Shown in pieces: positions 14,581 through 27,400 of a DNA stretch of 64,000 nucleotides. A program made the translations under genes and the position numbers. The notes under the pieces were generated by a model that was given only the letters and a program-made list of their open reading frames with translations, had not been told where the DNA came from and did not search any database. Origin of the DNA: Fratercula arctica (taxonomy: Eukaryota > Chordata > Aves > Charadriiformes > Alcidae). Within the stretch, counting starts at the first letter, position 1. Each line of letters begins with the position of its first letter. The DNA is taken from assembly GCA_947846985.1 (NCBI GenBank), contig CANTUZ010000008.1, positions 26,431,352 through 26,495,351 on the forward strand. Reading direction: 5' to 3'.

Positions 14581-14617
14581 ATACATTGATAAAAATACAG
14601 AATACATTGATAAAAAT
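14581..14617 (+). repeat. Short tandem duplication, 21-bp period
   Basis: ATACATTGATAAAAAT occurs at 14581-14596 and again at 14602-14617, separated by ACAGA. It looks like a local replication-slippage duplication about 190 bp past the exon C donor. Confidence 0.85.
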
Positions 14618-14808
14618 GGGAGAAGCCCATTTGTTAAGAAGGATGCTAGTTTCTAGCAAAAGCAAGAGTAATGCAAAGACAGTGTTTTCTTAAAGTAAAC
14701 CAACAAAACGATACCAGAAGATGAGGACACCTCACCTCAGCAAACAGAGGAGAAAAGAGACTTACGCAGTTCCTGGGAACTGTGATTGTCACAGAATAGG
14801 AACCGTAC

Positions 14809-14868
14809 CTGCATAATCTGTTCTTGCGTAATGCCCATCTTCTGATTTTGTAGTTGTTGTGGTGTTAT
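14809..14868 (-). CDS. TMEFF2: TMEFF2 coding exon C (probably exon 6): Thr-rich linker between follistatin 2 and EGF
   Basis: This 60-nt exon is too short to stand out as an open reading frame but is fixed by its splice sites and by its sequence. The acceptor is TCTTTTCACACAG, the donor is TATGCAG before GTACGG, and the translation DNTTTTTKSEDGHYARTDYA follows directly from exon B. It is symmetric: both ends are phase 1, so including or skipping it keeps the frame. It contains the only N-glycosylation sequon of the three exons (N-T-T) and a run of five threonines, which suggests an extended, probably glycosylated stalk segment. The next exon should start with two bases completing a Glu codon. 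I could not find it in the remaining 14.8 kb downstream. Confidence 0.95.
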
Positions 14869-16013
14869 CTGTGTGAAAAGAAATATGTTGAGTTGGTTGA
14901 GGAGCCTGTACTTGCTACAGACTATGCCCCAGCCGCCAGTGCCCAGGCGAAGGTAGCTCCGCTTGCACGCACAGCATTGCTGCAGGCTGCGAGGCTCCCC
15001 TGGGCCTGCCAGGTGAAAACAGCAGGATCGGGCTTTTTTGGAATGAAACGTGAAACATCTTCCATTAAGAAACCACGTTTTTTTTCTGACAATATGTGAT
15101 AACAGATTGCAGCTGGGATAAATGTATCAGTATGAAGCAGGAGATGTCATTTCTGCTCTGTTTGAAGTAATTGGGGAGCTTTAACATGTACGCTGAAATG
15201 ATGCCACGTAGGGTGGTTAACTTTAAAGAGACAGGAATAAACTAGAATGTTTCATACACCTGTATAGTACGGCCTTGTAAGTAGATGTACTGAGGATTTA
15301 TAGGTCAGAAGCTAAGGGGAAAAAAAGCTATTAAGAGTCTGAGCCTCAGTAGACACTTTATTTACGGGAGCTATTTAAAGGCAAATTTTCTTCATTTTTA
15401 TTTTAGAACAAAAAAGAGTTTTTAAAGTCAACTCAAGGGCTACAGGTGCTGTAATAGCCCAAGAGCTGGGCCCAGAGAAGCATGGCATTCATGGAGAAAA
15501 ACGGCGAGCTTGATTTGCTATTGGCAAAATCTCCTTCCAGGCATGTTTGGCACTCTGTGGGCCCACTGCAGGTCACAGGAGAAACCAGCACCAGCACCGC
15601 CCCTGGGAGCACATCTTTGGCCTCCTGAGATTGCTGCATGCTGCTCCAGTTAAGGGAGCAACAGAGGATCTATCCTGGGTGGAAAAATGTATCTGAGGGG
15701 CTCTCCTGCTGTCCTGCTCCAACTCCTACTCGGAGGGCAGAGTGCTACGGGCAAAATCCAGGTGCCTGATTTTGAAACCAGTGCAGGGCTGGACAGGGTG
15801 TGGGAAGTGTTACGCACACCACTCCTCGTGCCTCGCTTAGCACCCATACCGTGGAGGGCTCTGCCCACTCCCGCAGCCTGCGCTCCACAATATAAATTGC
15901 AAGAGTCTAATCGAAATGTAAGAAGTGCCAAATAAGAAGCCAGCCCTGGTTCTTTTTTTTCCTGAACAAAAATTGAAAACATTCTTTGAAATGGGTTTTG
16001 TTATGAGAGTTAC
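14869..16013 (-). other. TMEFF2 intron between exons B and C (1145 bp)
   Basis: This phase 1 intron is very short compared with its neighbours (over 14 kb and about 20 kb). The minus strand starts GTAACT and ends CACACAG. Read-through from exon B stays open for 35 codons before a TAG at 15907-15909. Two minus-strand AATAAA hexamers lie further in, at 15398-15403 and 15357-15362. No repeat element was recognised. Confidence 0.93.
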
Positions 16014-16162
16014 CTTGACATCGACCCAAAGACATGACTTCAATTTTCTCCTGTTTCTGGCATGATGCCTCTTTGATTTGACATGCATTATCATAAGATT
16101 TCCCATCGGAAGCACAAAGAGGATTGAAGTTGGTTTGAGAACAGTCAATGTTGCACACACAC
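16014..16162 (-). CDS. TMEFF2: TMEFF2 coding exon B (probably exon 5): Kazal part of follistatin module 2
   Basis: This 149-nt exon encodes 49 complete codons, from CVCNIDC through the Kazal signature (PLCASDGKSYDNAC) to MSLGRCQ. It has seven cysteines, which with the three in exon A make the ten of a complete follistatin-type module. The acceptor on the minus strand is a strong pyrimidine tract ending ATCTTTTCAG; the donor is TGTCAAG before GTAACT. The exon enters in phase 2 and leaves in phase 1, with the first base of an Asp codon. The CASDGKSYDN core is the Kazal-like consensus that in other proteins binds proteases or TGF-beta-family ligands. In TMEFF2 the follistatin modules have been linked to growth-factor binding, which is family knowledge and not visible here. 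No disruption is seen. Confidence 0.97.
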
Positions 16163-19100
16163 CTGAAAAGATATGGGAAGAGAAAAAAGAGGAGGCTAAT
16201 ATGAGAAAGTTTTTTCATGACATCATAAATACATCTCAGAAATAAAAGCGTTTGCATTTTCCCGACTGCACGATGCAAATCAACAGAATGAAAGTGGAAA
16301 GTTCTGCCAAGAGGTCATTTGTATTTCTGAATGGAAATGAAATGCAGGGAGAGGGAAGAGACACAGAAAAGAAAACCGAGCAAAAGGAAAGATAAAAAAG
16401 AACGTTATACATGGAAAACTATGCCACAGCATTACCACTTGTAATTTCTTGTAAACCAAAGAACACCCAAGCAGATATGTAGATTATTCCTCTTGCTGCG
16501 CCCTCTTGCAATTAAAGAAGCCACAAAATACACCTCTGTTGAGGTCCTGCCCATTGGATGTAATGCTGTACAAATGTGGTTTTCTATTGATTTATGATTT
16601 AATTCTGATAATAACTACAGCACCTATAGGCACTCTGATCATAAAAGATGTGATACTGAAGCATCACCTCATCCTACTGGGATAAAACCATCTGCCAAGA
16701 CTAGGACTGACACTAGCAACGTGACTGTACTCTGTGCCTAGGGGTGGTAGGATCTCTCCTACCAGGATGTGCTGGGCCTACCCAGTATTAAAACCAGGGG
16801 AATGCTGTTTTTAGGAGAGACTTCATGCAGAAACACTTTCTGAAGCATTTGAGTAACTCAGCAACGAAAAAGCCTTACCCAGGTGTCACCCAGGAAGGTC
16901 AGTGTCCCCTCCCGACTTGGCAATGTGCTCTGAGCAGGGTGAAGAATCCCGTGGCCAAGAGCAAAGAGTGGGCAAGCACAGGATGCGCAGTGGTGGCCCC
17001 GTCCTCAGGTAGCTAATTCCCTTCAGTGGCTGGTGTGCATTAGGGGCATCTCCAGAGCCACAACAACCCAGCTCGTGAGTTCCTGGGCTGCCCTGAGACA
17101 TGAACTGAAAGCCCAGCACTGGATTTGCTTCAAAAACCAGGTCTGGATCTGAACTAACACACTAACGTGGACACATCCTGGCCCCAGCAAGCTTTGCCAT
17201 TGCTTATAAGGCGGAGAAACCTAATTACTTCTACCAACTACAGGCTGCAGCTTTTTTTCTTTAGGTTTCTCCTATTTCATTATCATTAGTGATGTCATAC
17301 ACCCTTGGGCATCCTCAAGGGAAAGGCATGCTACTCTTCCATCCCCTGACTGTGCCGTGTAACAGACAGCTCAGCCTCAGCAACGCCTGCATTAGCACCA
17401 CTGTGATTCTGCTTGGGGACAAAGCCAGAGGTCTAACCTGGCAGCTGCTTTGGCTCTCCTGAGCACGTAACTCTGCATGTGCTGCTATCTAAACTCTTCC
17501 TGGCTCCTTCTGACATTTAAGGCAAAGTAATGCGGCCAATGTTCTATCTCCAGCCCACCGGTTGCGCTGAACCTCACAGTGCTGGCTCCACAGCTCTTCC
17601 TTTGGAAAGTTAAGCAATGGAAATGTCAGCCTCTAGCCTTGCTGCTTGATTTAAGAAAGTGTTTAAAAGTCAGTTCACCTCCCATTCGCAGCAGACATCT
17701 GGACACCTTCGACCACTGGAAGTGTAGAGGGATATACGTAAGAGAAAACCTTTGGTGGAAAGATGAAGCATAGGAAATTAGACAGCGTGGGTCAGATTTC
17801 TCCATCACCCGCTTTGGCCTGTGGCCTCTGCAAATGTGCCCAGGGTGATGAAAATCAGTGGAACCAGTACTCATCTTCTATTAGACTTTCTTTACATCGG
17901 GTAGGTGTGTTTTCCCCAAATGTTCACAAAATAGAGAAAACTTCAGCTCAAAAAGAAGCCAAAGGTGAAAAGCTGTGGTTATAAATTAAATTACATGATT
18001 TCATAACTGGTAGAATAAAAGAGTCTGGCTCCCTGTGTAACCATTTCCCCACTCTGATGAACATATAGAATATAAGAAAAAAATCCAGCTCATTTCCTAA
18101 GAACCTTCTTATCAGAGGAATAAGAATGTTCTGCTCCACTGAAATATTATCCGTAGTCATTTCTTCCCGCAGCCATTTTCAGCTTCCCACCTTAGTCAAA
18201 CTCACTTCATTAGGAAACATCTACTGCTCAAGTAATAGTAATTCTTTCCACGTAGCTCCACCATTTGCATTTCAGATGGGACACAATCAGCCATATGCTC
18301 CTTTTTTTGTAATAAACCAGCTCAGAAACAGCTTCACTTCTCTACATTTTGCTACAAAAAATGAGTGTAGGTTAATATATATTATGTCTCAAGTCAAGAG
18401 AAAATTAAGTCAACGAGAAAATTAAAACAAAAGGATGCTCTTTAGGGGAAGTCTAAGCAACTTTGGATGCAATTTCAATAATGCCTAGGGGACACAGGAA
18501 CCTATGCTCAGAGTTAGACACTTAAGAGACATATTTTTGAAGGTGTTTAGATGCTTAAAGATGCATGCAAACACTTTGTGTGGGATTTCTGAAATCTCAG
18601 AGACCTATCTCCCACTGATTTCGAAGACCATTTCAGAGCCCATTAGGCATTTATTTGCATCTTTTGATACCTTCCAAAAAACAAAGCTCCAAAATGACTT
18701 TTCTGACCTCCTTCAGTAAAAGTGAGAAGGGAACCGAGACTTTTCTAAACCGTGAGACCAGCCTTTCTTTCCAAGCAAGGCCTCTGTAGCTGCAAGCTGC
18801 ATTAAGAGGACGCATCACAGGAGCACCATGAACCACACGCTACTTGTGCTGATGTCAGATGGCTGGTGTGCGAGGAGAGCAGCAAGGGACAACCTCTGGA
18901 TGACACTATATGCTCAAGTCTTATAGGGTCTCCTGTGTGCAGGCTGATGTTCAGGGCTGACTAGACAGGCAGGAAAAAACCACTACAATAAACTTGTCAC
19001 CCCGATCTCCTTGCTGCAAGGATCTGTGCATCATCTACCCCTTGCACAGTTTTCAGCGGAGAGCTTCTAGCTTGCATCTGCAGTTTTTTACTGCTTTTGC

Positions 19101-19376
19101 ACTTACATACTCAAATCCTACTTTTAGGCTGCACAATTAAGCCAACATCAAATATACGTCTGGAAATGCTAAAGGTAGGATTGCATCGGGAAGATTAATG
19201 TGCCTGGGTTGCTGACTCTGTTTAATTTATAGTGCTCATCTTATCAGGGAAAATGACAGTATATTCAAACACATTTTTTTAAGCTAGAGGAACAAGCAGT
19301 CTGCCATTTCAACCTTGCCCCCTGTAAGTCCAGAATAGTAAATTACAGTGAAAAAAGTGGGGCATTTACTCCAAAC

Positions 19377-19449
19377 CCTGCTCTGGCAGGGGGTTGGACT
19401 AGATGATCTCCAGAGGTCCCTTCCACCCCTACCATTCTGTGATTCTGTG
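19377..19449 (+). repeat. CR1 LINE, 3' terminal fragment
   Basis: The sequence holds the conserved CR1 3' end: GGTTGGACTAGATGATCTC, then AGAGGTCCCTTCCA, then two copies of the octamer-like terminal repeat ATTCTGTG. Only the last 70 or so bases are present, which is the usual 5' truncation of CR1 inserts. It is in plus orientation, antisense to TMEFF2, inside the 20 kb intron. The low divergence of the tail from the family ending suggests a relatively young avian-type copy, but the subfamily cannot be named by eye. Confidence 0.95.
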
Positions 19450-22400
19450 TGCAAACGTGCATGCCCAGGCACCCACGGTCACCGAGCATACATCAGCCTT
19501 AAGTGGGATCCACCGGCCATGTAATAAATACAATATGAATGGCATTTAGCATATTTGATTGAACTAAATCTTACATCCATAGGTAAAGGTGCCTCCACTT
19601 CTTGAAGCGTTATAAAATGCAGAAGTGGGACTGTCTCCTATTAAGCAGAATCAAACTGTGATGTCCCCATTTGGCCACCAGGGTGTACATTAGGTGAGAG
19701 TCCTAATGGTGCTCAAGATTTCAGATGCTGTGGGGGGACACAGAAATCCCCTACCCCAAAAAGAGAGCCTCACCCCAACACTTGTCATGCCCAGAAACCC
19801 CGTCCTGCTCTCAGCTCGCACCCAGCGCTGGTGCTTCCCCTCTCACGCTCAGGCTGCAGCCTGGCCGTGTCCCGGCTCTGCCCCTGTCACCTTCTCGCTC
19901 TTTCACAAGTGACAAAATCAGAGCGGCCTCATCTCTTCTGGTTGTTGGCCGTACCGGTCCCGGGGTCCCTCCATGTCTCCCTGCCCATGTGGGGCTGGAA
20001 ACACGCATCCCGCTGCTACAGGGCTGACCAGCAGGCCGGCTGCCTGCCTGCAGCTTCCCAGTCCCTGAGGCACTTCACTATGCCTCTAATTTTAAGTAAT
20101 TTGATCATTTGACCATTTTATCATCCTAGTCATGACTGATGATTATAGTTATATCAATAAATCTATTTGGTTTCTGTGCTCCTAAGTGTAGCGCTGAAGA
20201 AAGCTTGGCAATATAAAGGCTGACTGAGCTTTCCTCGGGCTCAAGAAGCTGTGAGAAGGTCAATGAGGTCTCCTAGGGGGTCACAGGATGAAACTGTACC
20301 CAAGAGCATACACAAAATACATGTGTAAGGCTTAAATATGCCTTCCGCAGTTGGAAAAGCAGCTTTAAAAGCATTCGTGAGGGAAGAGTGCTTCCAAGAT
20401 GTCAGCCGATACCCTGCAGCTCCCCTGAGAAAGGCAGAAATACTGAATGCTGTCCCACAGGCCCATCGCATCTTTCAAGTAATGGGCTCATATGCTAATT
20501 GATTAAAATTTGGGCTGTCACTGTAAACAATCATTAAACAAGGCTCACTTTCTTATATCTATTCTTCCAGGTCATTATGATAGTCTCTCATGAATTCCAC
20601 TTCTTTTCTATGGTTTATTTTATTCCATTTCATTTCATATGATGAAAATCTTGGAGGAGCTGAACATCCAGCAATCCACTTTGTTATTTTGCTGATCATG
20701 AAAGCAAAAAAATCAAAACGAACTAAAAAGACTGTCCATCGGGCAAACCTGGGCACCTCCTCGGGGGATTTTGGGCTAACTCCCCCAGGCACATCCTACA
20801 GCACAGTTTGGTGACATTGCTGGACCCTCTGATGAAAATACCATGTCAAGGCAGAAGTGGGAGGTCTCTGCAGACAGGCTGGAGAAGTCCACGAGGCTGA
20901 ACTAAGCCTGTGACAGGTTAAGATGCTGATGGGCACCTCCTTGTGCCTGACTCCTGACTTGGGTGCAACCCACCGCACTTCTGTCTCTGAGCTTCTGTCA
21001 AGGCAGTAACTTCAATAAATGTACTAAACAGCACAGGGGAACCCATGTGCATTTTGGGAGAGGTTGTCACTATTTCACCCGTGTAACATGCTTCTCCCCT
21101 TCCCCGGGAAACGAGAGAAGAGCACAGCAGGAGACCAGTAGTTACTTCTTGTACGGATCTTGGCCATGAAAAAAAAGCTGCCCAGACCTCAGAGAGGTCT
21201 GTGTCCCAGCAGCGATGGCAATGATGTGCTGTACCAGGCTGCTTGGCCAAGCTGGAGCAGCCAACTTGGCTTTCTGTTGAATTAGTCTCTGTAAAAATTA
21301 ATGGGGTCAATAAACCAGGCCCGGGTGAATATACTGGTGAGCACACAGGCTCCTAACTCCCCATTCTTTTGCAAATAACATATGGTATTATTTTCTGAGC
21401 ACAGAGAGTATCTTTGCCTGCAGAGAGCATGCCACTGAAGAGAGGATTCACTGCTATGAAGGACTCTCCCTGGAGGGAGGAACTGCGTTTTAAAGAGGCA
21501 TCTCAATAAAACGAGAGAATGGTTTTTTGCCCATGAAGTGCAGGGGAATGCTATAATTATATTTCCTTTGTTCATGAATAAAGTATAATCATTAGTGACA
21601 CAGGGATGATAAAAAGAACCCCACTCCATGCTTCATCTTTACTCCTAAGACAACTATTCGGTCTTTGTTTTCAGCAATGCATTATTGCAAAATAATTTTA
21701 AAAAAATTACTACGCAATATCTGTGTGTAGTATGAGGAAGGTTTCACATGTAGCTCTGATGGGAGGAGGGGGATAAATGAGACAATGCTTCTAAAAGAGC
21801 GGTTTTACTGGGAACAGATGCAGGCACATTTTTGTCAGAGCGAGATGGCAATGGCATTTCTTCCCTATTCAACATCTTTTAATTAGCCCTCTGCCGTTTG
21901 GAAACCTGAGAGCATTGTTGGTACTACCTCTGTTTATTAAAGATTCATATTCAGACTTTGCTGGCCACGGGTCATTTGCTTTTTGGAACCAGAGCAACAC
22001 AAAATTGTGTCTGAGATATCTGCAAAAAAGTACTTAATGAAATGACTAACGTCTTCAGCCAAGTGTCTAGTTGATTACAGGGTCCAAACAGCAGAACAGC
22101 AATAAATCTGCCACAAAGAGAATTGTCAGTCAAGAAAAAAGGCATAAAACCAAACAGACAGGGAAGCGAGAGCTAAAAATGTGAAAATGCAAATCTAGTG
22201 TTATTTTTACTAGTCAGAACTCTGGTATTTGAGTGCATATGCTAATTTGGTCAAGTGTGAGATCCCACCATGTCTCACTGAGCACTATTTTACAGGGAAA
22301 GCGATGTTCCTTTCTGCGATCATTTTAAACATGTCGTGTATTTTCTCTAGGCAAAAATAAAAAAAGAACAAACCAAGGAAAAAACCAACAACATTTTGCA

Positions 22401-24292
22401 GCAAAAAGAAGCCCAAAGCTTTCCCTTTGCCATAAAACAGTGTATAAATAAAAACATGGTTGTTGTACATTTATGATATTTCCACCAGAGACATTTCTTA
22501 TCTTCCTCTCTTTTGACTAGAAAACAGTGATCAGGAACTCAAATTTCTGGTTGGATGCCAGTGTGGTCCTCTCCAAGCCCCCTGCCCCTCCGAGTAGGGT
22601 ATTAAATGCCCTTTTCAAGCAAATCTGGCAGTATACGCCTGCATAAAGAGCCTGGCAATCAGTCCCAAATGCCTTCTCTATCATTTGGATTCCTGCAAGG
22701 TTTTTCTTTCTGGTACATGGGGCATCTTTGTTGACATTACCAGCAGGCAAGTTGAAATGAAGCCAGGCTTAACATTACTCCTCAACATTCAAACACGCAT
22801 TGTACCGTGGTTCAGCCGTGTGTCAGGAGGCTGGTGGGAGCACTCGTTTACCCGGGCAGCTTTGTTTATGTCTAATATGTCTCAACACAACGCCATGCAG
22901 AGATACTTGAACTAGCTCTAAGCAGGGACTGGCAAGGTTAACCAGGCTGGGCAGAGCTGTGCTCACACGCATCCACCGCCCCCGGGAGCTCAGCGAGCCC
23001 GTTCAGACCATCCGTGAGGTGTTGCATCGCGCCTTGTTAAAACACACTGCCTGCGATACCCCTTTACTGGGGAGCAGCGACAGGTCACCTCTGCTACCCA
23101 CCTTGGCACCACATCAGGCATCCTCAAAGCTGCCCGTGCACACAGGCAGCTAAACTGGATTGCTCCGGGGGCTTGCAGGCACCTCCCTTTTGACATCCGT
23201 CTCAAAAGGACCACGTAAATACCAGCTTCTTTCTCTGACCCTCCGTCCATTTACAAGTACACCATCAAGTTCTACAGTAATCTTATACAAACCTATAGCA
23301 GCAATGACTTCGTACTCTTATACCCATTTTACAGAGAGGTAAATTTTAGTGTAAAGTCCAGGCACCCTCAATACAGAGTCAACAGGGACTTTGGTAGCTT
23401 GGCCAAACTCAGGTACGCTACAGTGGTCTCTGCAGCTTGTGGAGCACAGCCCAAGTGCATGGCACCCAGTGATGTCTCCAGACAGAAGACAAAACTGCCT
23501 GGCATCATTGCCTGGTTTCGCATACAGCTGAACATCAGGTACGCAGACATACATATATGTAAAACAGTATATATAAAATATATTCATAATGCACACAGGC
23601 ACACAATTTTTTACACTTCCTATGAATCATACCCTACAACCTGTCTGTGCTTGCCAGGAGATTGAAATCCTATCACCACACTCTTAAGAACATCATTAAG
23701 AGGCTTAAAGAATAGAGACTCCGCGTGTCTCCTTCAAAACAAACTTTGCTGTATTTTTGAGGCTGATGTAAAACTTTAGCTGCAGTGCAGAACAATAAAC
23801 AATACATATTTTATAATGGCAGCACAAAAATAGCATGCGATATTTCTTTCCTGGTCTGCTAGTGCTTCTCTTCTGCTTTAAGATCACAAGAGAAGAAAAA
23901 GCACAGCTTATTTTGAGTGCCTTCCATTCAATGTTATTTATCTAATTTATTTTTTCTTTTTGTCCTTTGCAGCCCAGCATCTGCATTAAGGGCTTTAGCA
24001 AGTCTACTTTTCACTGTGGCTTCCCTGGGATATTTTACCTATTTTGTCTGTTCAAATGTTTATCTTCACCAAGAGTAAAAAGAGAAAAGCTTGATTCCCT
24101 CAGGGTGACACAATGTTTCTGCATGGCATTTCAATAGCATCCTGTTATTCAAACAATTAGAAATCATAGAAACCATGCACAGAATTATCAGCATAGTGCA
24201 TAGAGATTTTTATTATTATGTAGTGCATAATGAAAATGATTTGAAGGACCCCAAAGCATCGTAACAGAAGGAAGCGCTGAATAATCAGGTGG

Positions 24293-24317
24293 TTTTGTTG
24301 TTTTTTTTTTTTTTTTT
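24293..24317 (+). repeat. Poly-T tract (poly-A on the gene strand)
   Basis: Seventeen consecutive T follow a TTTTGTTG lead-in. On the minus strand it reads as poly-A. No recognisable retrotransposed sequence precedes it, so it is not evidence of a processed pseudogene. Confidence 0.85.
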
Positions 24318-24479
24318 CGGACTGCAAGAGACCAAAATATTGTTTACTGGACATATGTCAAGATAAAATGCACTAAAGTGGTGAATATATTTATTGCTGC
24401 CCTTCCTTGCATACCAAATGCAACACAGTCTGTGAGCCTAGAGCCAGGAGCTCAGGGCAACTGCTGCACAGCTGCCACG

Positions 24480-24495
24480 CTGCTGCTGCTGCTGC
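24480..24495 (+). repeat. (CTG)5 microsatellite
   Basis: Five CTG units plus one extra base lie in an intronic, locally GC-rich stretch. It is short, with no sign of expansion. Confidence 0.85.
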
Positions 24496-27400
24496 TTAGT
24501 AGCAGAGAGAGACTGGTAATGCTTAGAAATACGCATGGATTTCTCAGAGCACATTTGTTATGACAGCTCATGGAGGTTGTTTGTTTCAAAACGGTGTTGC
24601 GGACCAGTCCCAGAGGCACCTCTCCTTACAGCGCTGAGGAGAGCTGCCTGGGAGCTGGCTCCTTACTGGAGCCAGGCCAGTTCGGTGAGGAGCTGGTCCC
24701 GTGCTCCCCCAGTTTTCATGGCTTCATCCTGGAGACTGCAGCTCATGAAAACCACTTTAATCTGCTGTACAAGACACTGCAACTTGATTCCTGATTCTCC
24801 TTTCGTTTTCCCCCCGTAACTTTTCTTTACTAAGTTTTCAACAAAAAACATCACAAGCTCCACCTTTGCCTCCCTTTTACAATTTAAAGCAGCAATTATT
24901 ATATGACATGCATCTGGCTTCCCGATGCCTCTAGTGCCCTCAACAGTACACTGAATTGTATGATAAAACCTTTAGGGCAAAATAAGTGTCTCATTTTATT
25001 TTTTTTTTAAACATCATTCCTATTTAAAAGGAACTAAGCTGTGCAAAGCAGTCTTTGCTAGACTGGATGCTTTAAACACAAACAGATAAAATAGAGAATT
25101 ACAAGAGTGACAACTGGGTTTGAAAAGCGATGGAAAAATCCTCACGCTGGCTGTGTGACTAGAGAAGAAAATTCTAATTCTGTTCACATGCCAATTCAAG
25201 CGTCTGCAGGTATCTAACGCGTGAAGTTTATTTAAAGCACATAGAATAAAATAAATGCCTTTTTATGGTTTGCCTACACTTGGTGTCCTTCACGTCTCTA
25301 TAGTCTGTGTCAAAACAAAGCTTTGCTGACTGTTTCTCTCCCTCTGTAAACATGTGAGGCTGTCCTTCACGAATGCTTTATCGCTGTGTGCCTCAGACTG
25401 CTGATATTGTTCGCTCCTATCTTGAAGCCAGCAGAATAACGAGAATTGTTCCCACGAATCCCAGCGTTTCACTTTTGCCTGCAACGTCTGGTGGGAAGCA
25501 TGGGACACCATCTAGCTGCAGGTCCTGGCATGGACCTTGCCATGCAGCAAGGCTCGGTCTGCTCTCGAAGAACTGTGGCACCAGCTGGGATGGGACCAAC
25601 GGCAAATTTCTGGTAACAGCTTTGTTAAAAACACCAGAAGTTACTTCTGAATGTGGACTCCGATTTACCAGTGAGAGTGTAGGGATGACAGCCTTCCTGC
25701 TAGTGGAGACCAGTGCAGTGCAAGCCCCATCCCATGGAGCCATGTACTGCCAGTGGGGAGGGCAAGGCTTAGGAGCAAACTTCCTAAGACTAGTAAAAAG
25801 AAAACCGTGGTAAAATAATTCCTCCTCGTAAAGACTCCCTCCACACATGCAAAATCAGACTGACTGACTTTCACCACAAACTGCTCTGTGTCCTCAAACA
25901 CGTGTGCCTTTTGCTTCCGAGAAGACAGACCCGCCTGAGGCAGCACCATCTGAATTGGCTGCGTACTCCAGGCTACCCTGCTTGGTAGGCTGGCTTAAAT
26001 TATAAAACAAAATGCAGTCTAGCTATTTAATGAAATTTTAGGAGGATACTCTAGGATTTCCCTCAGGCTTTGTTTGCACCTCCTGCACAGATAGAAATAA
26101 AGCAAAAGAACCTTATGTGATCCCGCACCGTGACAAAATGAGATCTTGGCCATAGGTATGAGACTGGGACCAATGCAACCCCAAGCAAATCGCTGCACAT
26201 GCAAGAAGGAGAGAGCAGTAGTAACCCCCTTTTCCCTCAGAGCATTCAGGTCTGTAGGTGAAAGCTACTGTACTTTACTGGCTGGGGATGCTGCCTCTTC
26301 TCTTGCTGTCTCACGATGACCACAGCATCTGGCTGCCTTTGGGAGCAAGCCCCAGGGGAAAGCACTGCTGCCAGGGAAAAGAAGATGAACGAATGCATGA
26401 AATGTGCTGTCTCAAGATCACATCCGTGCCAGCAAACCAACAGGATGAGAGTAACCCTCTTCAGGTCTGGGACGCAGATCAGTAGAATCCACCTGCAGCT
26501 CCCAAAAGGGATGCACCGCAAGCACTACACCCTGGCCAGGATGGGTGTCCCTGGGGCATCCCTGCTCCTCCACATGGGAGAGCTTCGTTACAAAACGGGC
26601 AGGCTGAGAGACAGCAATTACATCTGTACGTCTGGGCACATCTCACGCAGGCTTTCAGCTGCGACTTGTACATGGGAAAGGACTGGGGCAGGAGATGGCT
26701 GTGGGGAAGGGACCCCTGCCACCCCGCAGGGGCTGTGGGAGCCGAGGTCAGCCCTGCGTGTCAGCTCCTACGCAGTTTTCCTCAGGCTCATATTTAATAC
26801 ATGGGATGTATTTTTAATGGCTTATATGTGTGAACAAATCGTGGCCCTGATGTTCCAACATGGGTGTGTGAAGGAGCCTCTGACCTTCTGCAATGGATGC
26901 AGTTTTAATTTAATAGTTAACATAAAGTGGGATGGAAGAGACAAAGCATTCTATTAAGACATTTGATAATAAATTGGCAAGTGCTTTCCCAGTGCTTTAC
27001 ATAGTTATTCTCTCTGCTGATCTATTTAGCCAACACGTGTAATTCTGAGCTACAAAGTTGTATTCCTGCTTTCGTAAACATACTTACATAAAACTCAATA
27101 ACAACACAGTCTATTTATTGCTAAAATGCTAGTAGAAAATTGGAAAAGGTATAAATACAATTCATTGCTGGTGATCTCCTGCCCCCTGAAGGCACTGTAA
27201 GGCTCCAAATCTTGCTCAGTTCACAGCATCATAAAACCGAAGCAATAAATGTCACTCCTTTCTTGATTGCGCATTAGGCCAATTGGCTTTTTATTGCAAC
27301 TAAATAGGCCGTCATGAAGGCACCGCTCAGTTTGCTACTAGGGTATGACTTTGGCTAAATGGGGGGCCAGGGAGGGAGGAAAGCTTATTTTTAAATAACA

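Larger units (their letters stand above)
1..14808 (-). other. TMEFF2 downstream intron (partial, at least 14.8 kb; probably intron 6)
   Basis: This is everything on the 3' side of exon C. I searched by eye on the minus strand for the EGF-domain, transmembrane and cytoplasmic-tail exons and found none, so the intron probably continues past position 1. It holds a pyrimidine-rich block at about 12720-13245, an alternating purine-pyrimidine tract at 14139-14167 and a short tandem duplication at 14581-14617. The remainder is unremarkable unique sequence with only short, unsupported open frames. Confidence 0.75.
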
